Source: Treponema sp.
GTDB taxonomy: Bacteria > Spirochaetota > Spirochaetia > Treponematales > Breznakiellaceae
Length of the DNA: 46,536 nucleotides
NCBI GenBank assembly: GCA_031275035.1
Contig: JAISPH010000193.1
Span: forward strand, 1-46,536
Direction of reading: 5' to 3'
Part shown: piece by piece, positions 1 to 7,049 of the stretch
Numbering within the stretch: the stretch's first letter is position 1
Layout: each line of letters begins with the position of its first letter
Notes under the pieces: generated by a model
What the model saw: the letters and a program-made list of their open reading frames with translations, nothing else
What the model was told of the DNA's origin: nothing
The model's database searches: none
Position numbers and translations under genes: made by a program

Positions 1-152
1 CCCGGAGCTTGCTCCGGCTCAGACAACGCAACACTTACAATAATTTGGTATTAAACCAGACGGTATAATAAATTTCCTCTCGAACGAGCCTCCGATTCAA
101 AAACAGCTCTAAGTTTCAGCTACCGCGGGGCTTGCCCCGCGGAGGTTCATTC
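1..152. repeat. Intergenic repeat cluster, copy A (two hairpins plus 61-bp box)
   Basis: No gene is seen here. A hairpin at 2-17 (stem CCGGAG/CTCCGG, loop CTTG) is followed by CTCAGA. A 61-bp box follows at 34-94, matching 41909-41969 at about 53 of 61 positions. A second hairpin at 123-142 (8-bp stem CCGCGGGG/CCCCGCGG, loop CTTG) is followed by AGGTTCATT. In the second copy near 42.0 kb a hairpin-plus-AGGCTCATT module sits at the same distance (43 nt) from the box, so the repeated unit spans about 120 bp, although the sequence between box and hairpin is not conserved. Looks like a lineage-specific intergenic repeat; function unknown. Confidence 0.7.
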
Positions 153-163
153 CTTCTTTTTTT

Positions 164-199
164 GCTCCGGGGTTACTCCTTTCCCCGGGGCGTTTTTTT
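164..199 (+). terminator. Rho-independent terminator of a gene left of the window
   Basis: A 9-bp stem (GCTCCGGGG at 164-172 with CCCCGGGGC at 183-191, one G-T pair) has a 10-nt loop and is followed by G and seven Ts at 193-199. This is a classic intrinsic terminator on the plus strand. It ends whatever transcript enters from the left and isolates ppiC. Confidence 0.8.
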
Positions 200-203
200 A
201 CTC

Positions 204-232
204 TTGTTCAATTGCGCCGGGATCAGTATACT
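204..232 (+). promoter_or_regulatory. Candidate sigma-70 promoter for ppiC
   Basis: TTGTTC (204-209), a 17-bp spacer and TATACT (227-232) lie about 30 bp upstream of the ppiC start. The -10 box is good (5/6) and the -35 box weak (3/6). It sits directly downstream of the terminator at 164-199, the expected place for a new promoter. Confidence 0.5.
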
Positions 233-260
233 AATTTGGTAATATAAAGAAGGAGCCGGT

Positions 261-539
261 ATGGAATGGCGGGCAAGTCATATTTTAGTTAAAGACCGTT
301 CTTTAGCGGAGGATCTGTTGAGACGCATTAAACAGGGGGCCCAGTTTGAATCTCTGGCCCGGGAATTTTCAACCTGTCCCTCAAAATCTCAGGGCGGCGA
401 CCTTGGCTGGTTTGGCCCAGGGAAGATGGTTGCTCCCTTTGAATCGGCGGTAAAGGGGCTGTCCCCCGGTTCTGTTGGAAGCGTAGTCCAGACCCAGTTC
501 GGGTACCATATCATTAAATGTACGGGCCGAAAGGAGTAA
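261..539 (+). CDS. ppiC: Parvulin-type peptidyl-prolyl cis-trans isomerase (PpiC-like)
   Basis: A 92-residue single-domain parvulin that catalyses cis-trans isomerisation of peptidyl-proline bonds to help folding. Family hallmarks seen are ASHILVKD near the N-terminus (residues 5-12), the block SQGGDLGWFGPGKMV in the middle, and the C-terminal QFGYHIIK. The size matches E. coli PpiC (about 93 residues). There is no signal peptide or membrane segment, so it is inferred to be cytoplasmic, unlike the larger SurA/PrsA-type chaperones. The ATG is preceded by GAAGGAG at good spacing. It lies alone behind its own candidate promoter and is followed by a 154-bp gap before the HD-GYP gene. Confidence 0.9.
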   Translation: MEWRASHILVKDRSLAEDLLRRIKQGAQFESLAREFSTCPSKSQGGDLGWFGPGKMVAPFESAVKGLSPGSVGSVVQTQFGYHIIKCTGRKE

Positions 540-693
540 CGTACCGGCCGCCTCGTATCCGGGGCGGATAGTCAGTTCCTGTGGAATAAAGATACCCCAT
601 CCCCGCCGCGGAAGTTTCGTAGCGGGGAATGAGCCCCGGTTATTGCTGAATATATCCTGTTAGTTGGCTTGGCGCGTGAATCTCGGAGGATTT
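540..693. other. Intergenic gap with a repeat-like hairpin
   Basis: No gene is seen in this gap. A 7-bp stem TCCCCGC (600-606) with GCGGGGA (622-628) is preceded by AAGATACCCC (589-598) and followed by ATGAGCC. The opposite strand at 41734-41774 has the same ends, GGCTCA and GGGGTATCTT, around a different hairpin. The two therefore look like one repeat family with altered stems. No convincing promoter was found, so the next gene may be read from the ppiC promoter. Confidence 0.4.
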
Positions 694-1947
694 ATGGCGG
701 CGAAGGGAACCGATTTTAAGTCTATCCTCAGACTTGATTCTGAACTTAATCAGATTCAGGATCTAGATCTCCTTTTGGAACGCATTCTTCTGGAAGCCCG
801 CAAGGTGGTCTGCGCCGATGCCGGTTCTATCTATGTGCTGGAGAATGTTAAGGAAGAGGGCGTTGAAGTTGAAAAGCTGGTCATAAAATATTCCCAGAAC
901 GATACCCTTCAAAAAAAGCTTCCCCCGGGACAGAAGCTGATCTACTCGGTTTTTTCCGTGGCGATAAACGACAAGACCATCTCCGGCTACTGTGCCCTGA
1001 CCAGAAAACTGGTTAACGTGTCCGACGTATACAACATAGCGGCGGGAGCTTCCTATTCCTTCAGCACCTCCTTTGACATCGTCTCCGGCTATAAGACCAC
1101 CTCTATTCTGTGCATACCTCTTAAAACCGCCGAAGGCCGCCTTCTTGGGGTTATTCAAATGATCAATTCCAAGGATAAAAAGGGGAAAACCGTTCCCTTT
1201 ACCAGGGATGATGAATTCCTTATAACCCATTTTGCCGCGAACGCTACGATGGCGCTCCAGCGGGCCCATGTAATCCGGGCCATGATCCTCAGGATGATTA
1301 AAATGTCCGAACTTCGTGACCCCAAAGAAACCGGTACCCATGTAAACCGGGTGGCGGGGTATGCGGTGGAGATCTACGACCGCTGGGCCTTTCGGCACGG
1401 CCTTTCAGACATGGAGCGGGAACAGTTTCGGGATATGCTGAAAATTGCGGCGATGCTCCACGATGTGGGAAAGGTGGCGATTTCGGATATTATTTTGAAA
1501 AAACCCGCCCGGTTTACCCCGGAGGAGTATGTCATTATGCAGCACCATACTGTTTATGGAGCCCTGCTTTTTGATGATCCCCAGTCGCCGCTGGATAATA
1601 TTGCCCGGGATATCGCCCTGACCCACCATGAAAACTGGGACGGTACGGGGTATCCCGGCTGGATAGATCCGGTTACCGAAAAGCCCCTTAAAACGGACAA
1701 GAACAATGCAATTCTTGGCAAAAAAGAGGAGGAGATTCCCCTGTCAGGCCGTATCGTAGCCCTGGCGGACGTATTCGACGCCCTCTGTTCCAAACGGGTT
1801 TACAAAGAGCCCTGGACCGAGGATCAGGTGCTTTCGGAGATCCACAAGCTGAAGGGCTCCAAGTTCGATCCCGAGATAGTGGATGTTTTCTTCGAGATTC
1901 TTCCCAGTATTAAGCAGATCCAGAACCTTAACCCCGAGAAAAATTAG
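694..1947 (+). CDS. GAF/HD-GYP domain protein, probable cyclic di-GMP phosphodiesterase
   Basis: A 417-residue cytoplasmic signalling protein. Residues about 15-190 form a GAF-type sensory domain and about 200-400 an HD-GYP domain, which in this family hydrolyses c-di-GMP to pGpG or GMP. Visible catalytic signatures are LHDVGK with the HD pair at 256-257, the paired histidines in MQHH, and HHENWDGTGYP at 311-321 (complete HHExxDGxGYP). The family also usually shows the later Asp-containing helix, present as ALADVFDALCS. The ATG at 694 is preferred because TCGGAGGA lies just upstream; an in-frame TTG at 664 would add ten residues without a clear ribosome site. The ligand of the GAF domain cannot be told from sequence. 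The 3' end overlaps the convergent yaiI-type gene by 20 bp. Confidence 0.9.
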   Translation: MAAKGTDFKSILRLDSELNQIQDLDLLLERILLEARKVVCADAGSIYVLENVKEEGVEVEKLVIKYSQNDTLQKKLPPGQKLIYSVFSVAINDKTISGYCALTRKLVNVSDVYNIAAGASYSFSTSFDIVSGYKTTSILCIPLKTAEGRLLGVIQMINSKDKKGKTVPFTRDDEFLITHFAANATMALQRAHVIRAMILRMIKMSELRDPKETGTHVNRVAGYAVEIYDRWAFRHGLSDMEREQFRDMLKIAAMLHDVGKVAISDIILKKPARFTPEEYVIMQHHTVYGALLFDDPQSPLDNIARDIALTHHENWDGTGYPGWIDPVTEKPLKTDKNNAILGKKEEEIPLSGRIVALADVFDALCSKRVYKEPWTEDQVLSEIHKLKGSKFDPEIVDVFFEILPSIKQIQNLNPEKN

Positions 1948-2404
1948 TCCCTTCTTCCCGAAGCAGGCGGCTTAAAGAGCGGTCCAGGCCGTCGGCAAAA
2001 TGTTTAAGCTCCCGTTTCCCATAAGAACCGGTCCGTTCAATGCCCTGGCCGCTTTCGGCAAGTCCCACGGTAAAATCCCGCAGGGAGAGCCTCTCCCGGA
2101 TATTCTCTCCGGTATAGCTCCGGCCCCGGTCATCCAGCACCATAATGGAGGCTTCCACCAGCCGGGCCGCCAGGGGTATGTCCCGGGTAATCACCAGGTC
2201 TCCCCGTTCCGCCAGCTCGGTGATACGGTTGTCCGCTGCCCCCTCCCCGGAGGGGCAAAGTTCCATTACCGCCGTTTTTCCGCCTATATCCGGGATGGGC
2301 CGGTTTGCGGCAAAAATCGCCTGAACGCCGGTTCTGGCGGAGGAGCGGAGGATCAGTTCCCGGGCCGGCCGGGGACAGGAATCGGCGTCTACCAGGATCT
2401 TCAT
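1928..2404 (-). CDS. YaiI/YqxD (UPF0178/DUF188) family protein
   Basis: A 158-residue protein matching the UPF0178 family over its whole length. Signatures are the N-terminal MKILVDADSCPRPARE, an internal GAADNRITELAERGDLVITRDIPLA, and a C-terminal GSYGKRELKHFADGLDRSL. The family has a NYN/PIN-like fold with conserved acidic residues (D6 and D8 here), suggesting a metal-dependent nuclease, but no activity is established. The start overlaps the manA stop by 4 nt, so it is the last gene of the infC-led minus-strand unit. Its 3' end runs 20 bp into the convergent HD-GYP gene with no room for a separate terminator. Confidence 0.87.
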   Translation of the reverse strand: MKILVDADSCPRPARELILRSSARTGVQAIFAANRPIPDIGGKTAVMELCPSGEGAADNRITELAERGDLVITRDIPLAARLVEASIMVLDDRGRSYTGENIRERLSLRDFTVGLAESGQGIERTGSYGKRELKHFADGLDRSLSRLLREEGTNFSRG

Positions 2405-3618
2405 CCGGGCCGGTCCGCCGGCAGGCCCGCGGCATAAATGGCGCAGCTTCCCTCAAAGGAAGGATCCGCGCCGGCGGGGATAAAGGCGCTTGCTCCGCGG
2501 CCAAGGGCCATCTTTTCCCCGTTTTTTTTGAAGACCGCCTTCCCGGAACTGACCATAACGATGGCGGGACCCGGAACGGGGAAGGGCCCTTCTCCGCCGC
2601 CGCCCCGAATCGCCGAAAGGGCGAATTCCCGGCTTTCTCCGGGATAGGTAAAGCAGTTTCCTCCGGGCCTGAGTATCTCCGGCTTAAAAGGAACAAAGCG
2701 GAGGATACGGACAAGTTCCTCCATGTCGATATGCTTGGGGGTAAGCCCTCCCCGGAGCACATTGTCCGAGTTGGCCATCAGTTCCACCCCCAGCCCCCGA
2801 ACATAGGCGTGGAGCACCCCTGCGGGGAGGTAGATCGCCTCCCCCGGCTCAAGGGCGAGGAGGTTGAGGTAGAGCGGGGCGATGACGCCCGGATCGTCCG
2901 GGTAACATTCTGCGAACCGGGCGGTCAGTTCCCACTCCGCAGCATATTCAGGAACCTGCCGCTCGAGCCGGGGACCGGCTTCCAGGGCATGATCCGTCAG
3001 GGCCTTCCGGGCTTTTGGGGAAAGGCCGAAGAGGGCGCCGAAAAAGTCCCGCAGGGATGCTCCCGCCGGGTTCAGGGCTCCGCCGAGGGGAGCGCAGGCC
3101 TCCTGGAGCAGTGTCCCCGCCTCCCCCAAAAAGGCTTCCAGGAGCCGGAATATGGTTTCCGGTTCCCGGAAGCCGCACATGGCCCTGAAGGGGCCGAGGG
3201 CGCAGAGTATCTCCGGCTTATGGTTGGCGTCCTTGTAGTTTCTCCGGGGATCATCCGGCGCAAGGCCCTCCCGGTTTTCCCGTTCCCAGCCCTGACGGGC
3301 CTGCTCCAAATTGGGATGGGCCTGGATGGAGAGGGGTTTCCCCGCGGCGAGCACCTTGAAGAGAAAGGGGAGGGCGCCGAAGTTCCGGCCCGCCTCCCCG
3401 CCCAGCCAGCGGACGGGGTCCTTTTGAATAAGATCCCCCAGGGTGATTTCCCGGCCCTGATACTCAAGGACAGAGGGTCCCCCGGGATGTACCCCCATCC
3501 ATAGTTCCGCCCAGGGTTCCCCCGAAGGATTTGGCCTTCCCAACAGGGCGGGGATCCACTCCGGCGAACCCCAGGCATAGTGCTTTATCCTGTTGGCAAG
3601 GGGAAAGATCCATTCCAT
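2401..3618 (-). CDS. manA: Mannose-6-phosphate isomerase, class I
   Basis: A 405-residue type I phosphomannose isomerase that interconverts fructose-6-phosphate and mannose-6-phosphate, linking glycolysis to mannose use and GDP-mannose synthesis. The zinc site can be read from motifs: Q99 and H101 in SIQAHPN, E136 in NHKPE, and H270 in PAGVLHAY; these align with the four ligands known for the E. coli enzyme. GVELMANSDNVLRGGLTPKHID marks the active-site strand. Length is close to the bacterial norm (about 390). The start shares one base with the zapA stop, and the stop overlaps the next gene by 4 nt, so it is translated as part of the ribosomal-protein operon, an unusual setting for a sugar isomerase. 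Confidence 0.95.
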   Translation of the reverse strand: MEWIFPLANRIKHYAWGSPEWIPALLGRPNPSGEPWAELWMGVHPGGPSVLEYQGREITLGDLIQKDPVRWLGGEAGRNFGALPFLFKVLAAGKPLSIQAHPNLEQARQGWERENREGLAPDDPRRNYKDANHKPEILCALGPFRAMCGFREPETIFRLLEAFLGEAGTLLQEACAPLGGALNPAGASLRDFFGALFGLSPKARKALTDHALEAGPRLERQVPEYAAEWELTARFAECYPDDPGVIAPLYLNLLALEPGEAIYLPAGVLHAYVRGLGVELMANSDNVLRGGLTPKHIDMEELVRILRFVPFKPEILRPGGNCFTYPGESREFALSAIRGGGGEGPFPVPGPAIVMVSSGKAVFKKNGEKMALGRGASAFIPAGADPSFEGSCAIYAAGLPADRPG

Positions 3619-3947
3619 CAGGGGGTTCCGCTTATTTCCGGTCCGCGGTCCGGGGCGGACAGGGCTTCATCGATACGGGCAATCAGTTCCAGGGTAAGCC
3701 GTTCCGCCTCCTGGGATTCATAGAGGGGCTGTTGTTTCCCCGATTTCAATTTTTGTATTTCATCGCAGAGAAGGAAACCCGCCAGGATGGCGGTTTTAAG
3801 GGGGTCCCGTATGCCGGTCGATCTCCGGGTACTCTCCACCACGGTACGGTAACGGTTAAGAAGGCTTTCCAGATAAGCAGGCTCTTCATCGGCGGCGATG
3901 GAAAAAGAAGCTCCCAGTATGTCAATGCGGAGATCGCTTCTCGGCAT
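3618..3947 (-). CDS. zapA: ZapA-family cell division protein
   Basis: A 109-residue protein with the ZapA layout: an N-terminal beta-rich head (LRIDILGASFSIAADEEP, residues 6-23) followed by a helix AYLESLLNRYRTVVE, then a longer helix with KTAILAGFLLCDEIQKLK (about 50-70) that forms the dimer coiled coil in the family. ZapA binds FtsZ and bundles protofilaments at the septum. The ATG follows AAGGAG at good spacing, and the upstream gene's stop lies within that ribosome site. The C-terminal 25 residues are variable. The neighbour upstream is a coiled-coil protein, which suggests a ZapA/ZapB-like pair, but that is inference. Confidence 0.8.
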   Translation of the reverse strand: MPRSDLRIDILGASFSIAADEEPAYLESLLNRYRTVVESTRRSTGIRDPLKTAILAGFLLCDEIQKLKSGKQQPLYESQEAERLTLELIARIDEALSAPDRGPEISGTP

Positions 3948-3956
3948 GCAGGCTCC

Positions 3957-4478
3957 TTAAAAGATATCCAGCTCCTGGGCATCCTCGGTATCGCCGGGAA
4001 GGTCCGGCTCTTCCGGCATTTCAGGTTCGCCGCCGGAAAAACCGGGATCCCCGGAAGGCGGATTTTCAACGGGCCCGGACGCCTGATTCCGGGTCTCCAA
4101 AACAAGATCCCCCTCTCCGGACTCCGCCGCAGAAAGGGGCTCCCGGGGCGGGAAATTTTCAGCCTTCAAATGGTTTCCGGAACAGTCTGGACTTTCGGCT
4201 TCCGGGATAATTGCAGGGGCAGTCCCGGCGGAGGAGAGGCTTTTTTCTATGGCGTCTTCAAACTGATTAAGCCTGTCCAGGGCGGAGACGATGCCCTTTT
4301 CGATGCGGCCCTGATCTTCCTTGAACTGCTGTACTAAAACCTCAAGCTCATCAATCCGTTTCCGGCAGCTCTCCAGCGTAACCCGCAGCCGGCTGTTCTC
4401 TCCGCTTACCTGGTTTACATAGTCGATTGCTTTGGCAACCTTTGTTTCCAGGAGCCTGACTTGCTCAAGAGTTACCAT
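3957..4478 (-). CDS. Coiled-coil protein of unknown function, ZapB-like in form
   Basis: A 173-residue acidic protein. Residues 1-80 are a continuous heptad-like helix (VRLLETKVAKAIDYVNQVS and onward) with no proline or glycine break until about residue 85. The rest is a low-complexity Pro/Glu/Ser-rich tail ending ELDIF. There is no signal peptide or membrane segment. The short coiled coil directly upstream of zapA recalls ZapB, which bridges ZapA in other bacteria, but sequence identity to ZapB cannot be claimed. The start overlaps the rplT stop (TAATG), so translation is coupled to L20. Could equally be a spirochaete-specific scaffold or a divergent DivIVA/GpsB-type protein. Confidence 0.6.
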   Translation of the reverse strand: MVTLEQVRLLETKVAKAIDYVNQVSGENSRLRVTLESCRKRIDELEVLVQQFKEDQGRIEKGIVSALDRLNQFEDAIEKSLSSAGTAPAIIPEAESPDCSGNHLKAENFPPREPLSAAESGEGDLVLETRNQASGPVENPPSGDPGFSGGEPEMPEEPDLPGDTEDAQELDIF

Positions 4479-4840
4479 TATGCAGTTCCCAGGGCTGTTT
4501 TTGCCTGGGCAACCACGGCTTTGAAGGCGTTGGCGTCTTCTACCGCCAGGGAGGCCAGGGCCTTCCGGTTAATCGTTATTCCCGCCTTGACAAGACCGTT
4601 TACCAGCCGGGAATAGGAAAGCCCCTCCGCCCGGCAGGCGGCGTTAATACGGATGATCCACAGTCTGCGGAAATCCCCTTTCCGGTCCTTCCGGTCCCGG
4701 TAGGCATAGAAAAGGCTCTTGGTTACCGCATCCTTAGCGGTCTTATAGTTTGAATGCCGCCGGCCCCAGTAACCTTTTGCCTGTTTAAGTATCTTTTTCC
4801 GGTGGTCCCTTCTCCTGGAACCGTCAACCGCTCGTGACAT
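4478..4840 (-). CDS. rplT: 50S ribosomal protein L20
   Basis: A 120-residue L20, full length for the family (about 118). The highly basic N-terminal arm [20 protein letters not shown] and the globular part with [20 protein letters not shown] are diagnostic. L20 binds 23S rRNA early in large-subunit assembly and in several bacteria represses its own operon by binding a leader RNA. It lies 12 nt after rpmI and shares its last base with the next gene's start. The ribosome site GAGGAG precedes the ATG. The context infC-rpmI-rplT is the universal bacterial order. Confidence 0.98.
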   Translation of the reverse strand: MSRAVDGSRRRDHRKKILKQAKGYWGRRHSNYKTAKDAVTKSLFYAYRDRKDRKGDFRRLWIIRINAACRAEGLSYSRLVNGLVKAGITINRKALASLAVEDANAFKAVVAQAKTALGTA

Positions 4841-4852
4841 AAACGCTCCTCA

Positions 4853-5053
4853 TTAACCGTAGGGTAACAGCTTTTTCTTGATTACCGGGACATTGTCCCC
4901 CGAAAGTATTCCCCCATGGCGGAGATTTCGCTTCCGCTTGGCGGACTTCTTGGTAAGAATATGGCGAAGGTTCTGTTTTTTGTACTTTACCTTGCCGCTT
5001 CCGGTGAAGGAATAGCGTTTGGCGGCGCTTTTCTTCGTTTTCATCTTAGGCAT
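4853..5053 (-). CDS. rpmI: 50S ribosomal protein L35
   Basis: A 66-residue L35 with the typical start [26 protein letters not shown] and the internal [15 protein letters not shown]. It is a small, very basic protein of the large subunit. It lies between infC and rplT as in nearly all bacteria. The 68-bp gap to infC contains a small hairpin, noted separately. Confidence 0.97.
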   Translation of the reverse strand: MPKMKTKKSAAKRYSFTGSGKVKYKKQNLRHILTKKSAKRKRNLRHGGILSGDNVPVIKKKLLPYG

Positions 5054-5077
5054 AGAAAATCCTCGATAAAAGGCTGA

Positions 5078-5098
5078 GAGTTTTATCCCGGAAAACTC
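5078..5098. repeat. Small AT-stem hairpin between infC and rpmI
   Basis: Perfect 7-bp inverted repeat GAGTTTT (5078-5084) and AAAACTC (5092-5098) with a 7-nt loop. It resembles the AGTTTTCC/GGAAAACT hairpin upstream of fliH. It lacks a T-run, so it is not an intrinsic terminator; it could be an mRNA processing or stability element. Confidence 0.45.
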
Positions 5099-5121
5099 CG
5101 AAATACCGGCGGAACCGGTAC

Positions 5122-5637
5122 CTATTTCTTTGTCTTGGGGCTCAGCACCATGGACATAAACCGGCCTTCCATGGCCGGGGGCTTATCCATGACATAGTCC
5201 CCTTCGATACGCTGCAAGACATCTTTTAGAACATCCAGGCCCAATTCGGTATGGGCAAGTTCCCGGCCCCTGAAACGGACCGTTACCTTGACCTTGTTCC
5301 CTTCGGCGAGAAATTCCCGGACATGCTTCGACTTAAAATCCAGATCGTGCTCGTCAATTTTAGGCTGCATTCTGATTTCTTTCAGTTTTAGCAGCTTCTG
5401 TTTTTTCTTCGAGTCCCGAATTTTCTTTTCGTTCTCGAATTTGTATTTGCCGTAGTCCATGATCTTGACCACCGGCGGATTCGCCTGGGGGGCGACCTCC
5501 ACTAAATCAAGACCCTGCTCCCTGGCAATCCCAAGGGCCTCAACGGTGCTTAATACCCGCTGTTCCCCCTCATCCCGGATGAGGCGAACCTCCCGCACAC
5601 GAATCTGTTCATTAATCCGTAAATCCTTATCCGCCAA
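5122..5637 (-). CDS. infC: Translation initiation factor IF-3
   Basis: A 171-residue IF-3 of standard length. It binds the 30S subunit, checks start-codon pairing and keeps subunits apart. Seen are the N-domain [13 protein letters not shown], the linker [18 protein letters not shown], and the C-domain with [17 protein letters not shown] and the terminal MSMVLSPK. The only start fitting the family is a TTG at 5637, with GGAGG 5 nt upstream; no ATG or GTG lies in frame upstream. Atypical infC starts are known (AUU in E. coli, used for autoregulation), but UUG is a milder deviation, so regulation through it is only possible. First gene of a seven-gene minus-strand unit. Confidence 0.96.
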   Translation of the reverse strand: MADKDLRINEQIRVREVRLIRDEGEQRVLSTVEALGIAREQGLDLVEVAPQANPPVVKIMDYGKYKFENEKKIRDSKKKQKLLKLKEIRMQPKIDEHDLDFKSKHVREFLAEGNKVKVTVRFRGRELAHTELGLDVLKDVLQRIEGDYVMDKPPAMEGRFMSMVLSPKTKK

Positions 5638-5709
5638 CTGACCTCCTCGGTTCTCCCGGTGCCGGGAAAACTGCGGTTTCCGGCGTAACGGGGTACCGGA
5701 ACCAATTTG

Positions 5710-5738
5710 AGTATATCAAATTGAAAGAATTATGTCCA
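5710..5738 (-). promoter_or_regulatory. Sigma-70 promoter of the infC operon
   Basis: On the minus strand, TGGACA (5738-5733), exactly 17 bp, then TATACT (5715-5710). Each box matches consensus at 5/6. Transcription would start near 5702, giving a leader of about 65 nt before the infC TTG. The leader holds GC-rich inverted repeats (for example GCCGG around 5660-5684), a plausible place for L20 or IF-3 control, not demonstrated. Confidence 0.8.
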
Positions 5739-5806
5739 GCCGGTCCGGTCCCCTGCGGCGTTTGAAGTATCTTGCGGACCCTTAAACGCTGTGCTAGCTT
5801 AAAGGT

Positions 5807-6418
5807 ATGAGCCTTTTTTGTTTTCTCTGGACTCCCCTGTTCTATCTTTTTTGGACCTCGATTTCTTCGGAAGATTCCAGCGCCGGAGGAGTGCTGGCCC
5901 TGCTTTTGGGGAGTATCGTGGCGTTAATTCAGTTCTTTCTGGGGTCCTTTGTCAACGCCGGGGGCTTTGGTTTTTCCCGGTGGGTAAGCGCCTGTATCGA
6001 CATTGTAAGCCTTCCCGCGGCTCTGCCCTTTATCCTGGGGGGGCTTTTAATGGCTTTACGCCTCTTTTCCGGTCCCGACGATCTGACCAACTTCGCCCTG
6101 CTCTGGCTTATCCCCGGGGCCGCTATCCGCTCGGTAAGCTGGAGCTCCGTAAAAGATCCCTCCCTCCTGGTGCTGGTTCCCGTTCTCTGGACCGCCATAG
6201 CCGTGGGGATTCCCTTCTTTTTACGGATAGCCCAAAACGGTTTTGGTTATATCGTCATTCTGCCCATTATAGGTATTGCGGCGCTGCCCTTTCTGGCGGC
6301 TACCGCTTATTGGGCCTTCTTTTCCCAAAAACTGATCCTGGGGACAGGGGTCCTCTGCGCCGCCCTTATACCTATGGGATTTTCCGTGGGCATATCCTTT
6401 TTTCGGAACCAGGGATGA
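5807..6418 (+). CDS. Polytopic membrane protein of unknown function
   Basis: A 203-residue hydrophobic protein not recognised as any family. About six membrane segments can be drawn, roughly at residues 4-18, 26-48, 58-83, 116-137, 144-164 and 168-195, separated by short loops with few charges. The ribosome site is weak (AAAGG just before the ATG). A poor promoter-like pair (TTGCGG, 17 bp, TAGCTT at 5772-5800) would place the mRNA start almost on the ATG. The next gene starts inside its stop (ATGA), so the two are translated together. It is divergent from infC. Confidence 0.65.
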   Translation: MSLFCFLWTPLFYLFWTSISSEDSSAGGVLALLLGSIVALIQFFLGSFVNAGGFGFSRWVSACIDIVSLPAALPFILGGLLMALRLFSGPDDLTNFALLWLIPGAAIRSVSWSSVKDPSLLVLVPVLWTAIAVGIPFFLRIAQNGFGYIVILPIIGIAALPFLAATAYWAFFSQKLILGTGVLCAALIPMGFSVGISFFRNQG

Positions 6419-6909
6419 AACCGCCCCCGGGCCGGGCCGGGCGTTTGTTCAGGCCCTTCTTGCTGATTCTGGCCCTGATGATTCGCATAGACGCCGCCGC
6501 CCAGGAGAAAAACTATTCCCTGGGAGGGGGCTTTGAGGGCAGTTATCGCTTTGTCAGGGGGCCCGCCGCCGGGGGCAGCTTTAGTTTTGACTACCGGATA
6601 AAGGAAAGTACCGCGGCGGGGGTAAAACTTACTTCCAGTTACAACATTACCGACGGCAGCCTTTCCCTGGAACCGGAGGGTCTGGTCCGCTGGTACTACT
6701 TTACCCCGGAATGGGCGGAATTTTTTGCCCAGTTTGATCTTGGCACAGGATTTGTCGTCAAAAATGCCAGGGCGGAAACGGTTTTTTTTGCCGGCCTTAC
6801 CATGGGGATACGCTTTCCCATAAAGAAACGCTATTATCTGGAGCCCTATATCGAAGCAGGCTACCCCTTCCTCCTTGCCGGAGGGATACTGGCGGGCCGC
6901 CGGTTCTAA
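6415..6909 (+). CDS. Secreted, probable outer-membrane beta-barrel protein
   Basis: A 164-residue protein starting at the ATG overlapping the upstream stop (ATGA). Residues about 8-28 (RAGRLFRPFLLILALMIRI, then DAAAQ) form a signal peptide with likely cleavage after Ala-Ala-Ala or AAAQ. The mature part alternates polar and hydrophobic residues with many aromatics (YSLGGGFEGSYRF, FDYRI, YYFTPEWAEFFAQFDLGTGF) and ends in strand-like IRFPIKKRYYLEPYIEAGYPFLL. This pattern fits a small 8-strand barrel or outer-membrane surface protein. No named family is recognised. The conserved pairing with the membrane protein upstream suggests a joint envelope role (inference). Confidence 0.6.
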   Translation: MKPPPGRAGRLFRPFLLILALMIRIDAAAQEKNYSLGGGFEGSYRFVRGPAAGGSFSFDYRIKESTAAGVKLTSSYNITDGSLSLEPEGLVRWYYFTPEWAEFFAQFDLGTGFVVKNARAETVFFAGLTMGIRFPIKKRYYLEPYIEAGYPFLLAGGILAGRRF

Positions 6910-6992
6910 GGGCTTCCAAATCCGGGGGCACATACCGGGGCAGGCTGCTCCCGGACGGAACAGCCCGCCCGCAGGGGCCCCGCCGTCTTGGG

Positions 6993-7021
6993 GGAAACGC
7001 CGGAATCCAGCCGGCGTTTCC
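6993..7021. terminator. Bidirectional hairpin between convergent genes
   Basis: A perfect 11-bp stem GGAAACGCCGG (6993-7003) and CCGGCGTTTCC (7011-7021) with a 7-nt loop lies between the barrel-like gene (plus) and fba (minus). The plus-strand downstream stretch CTTTCTTTT is T-rich but not a clean run. Position between convergent genes makes a shared terminator likely. Confidence 0.55.
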
Positions 7022-7049
7022 AGAGCTTTCTTTTGGCCCTTCGGATACC

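Noticed and set aside
2305..3504. 399-codon plus-strand frame
   Set aside because: Entirely antisense to manA, a well-supported gene; the composition is that of a shadow frame in GC-rich DNA.
5818..6414. N-terminal extension of the barrel-like protein back to 5818
   Set aside because: It would overlap the membrane protein almost completely; the ATG at 6415 gives a clean signal peptide and an ATGA overlap.
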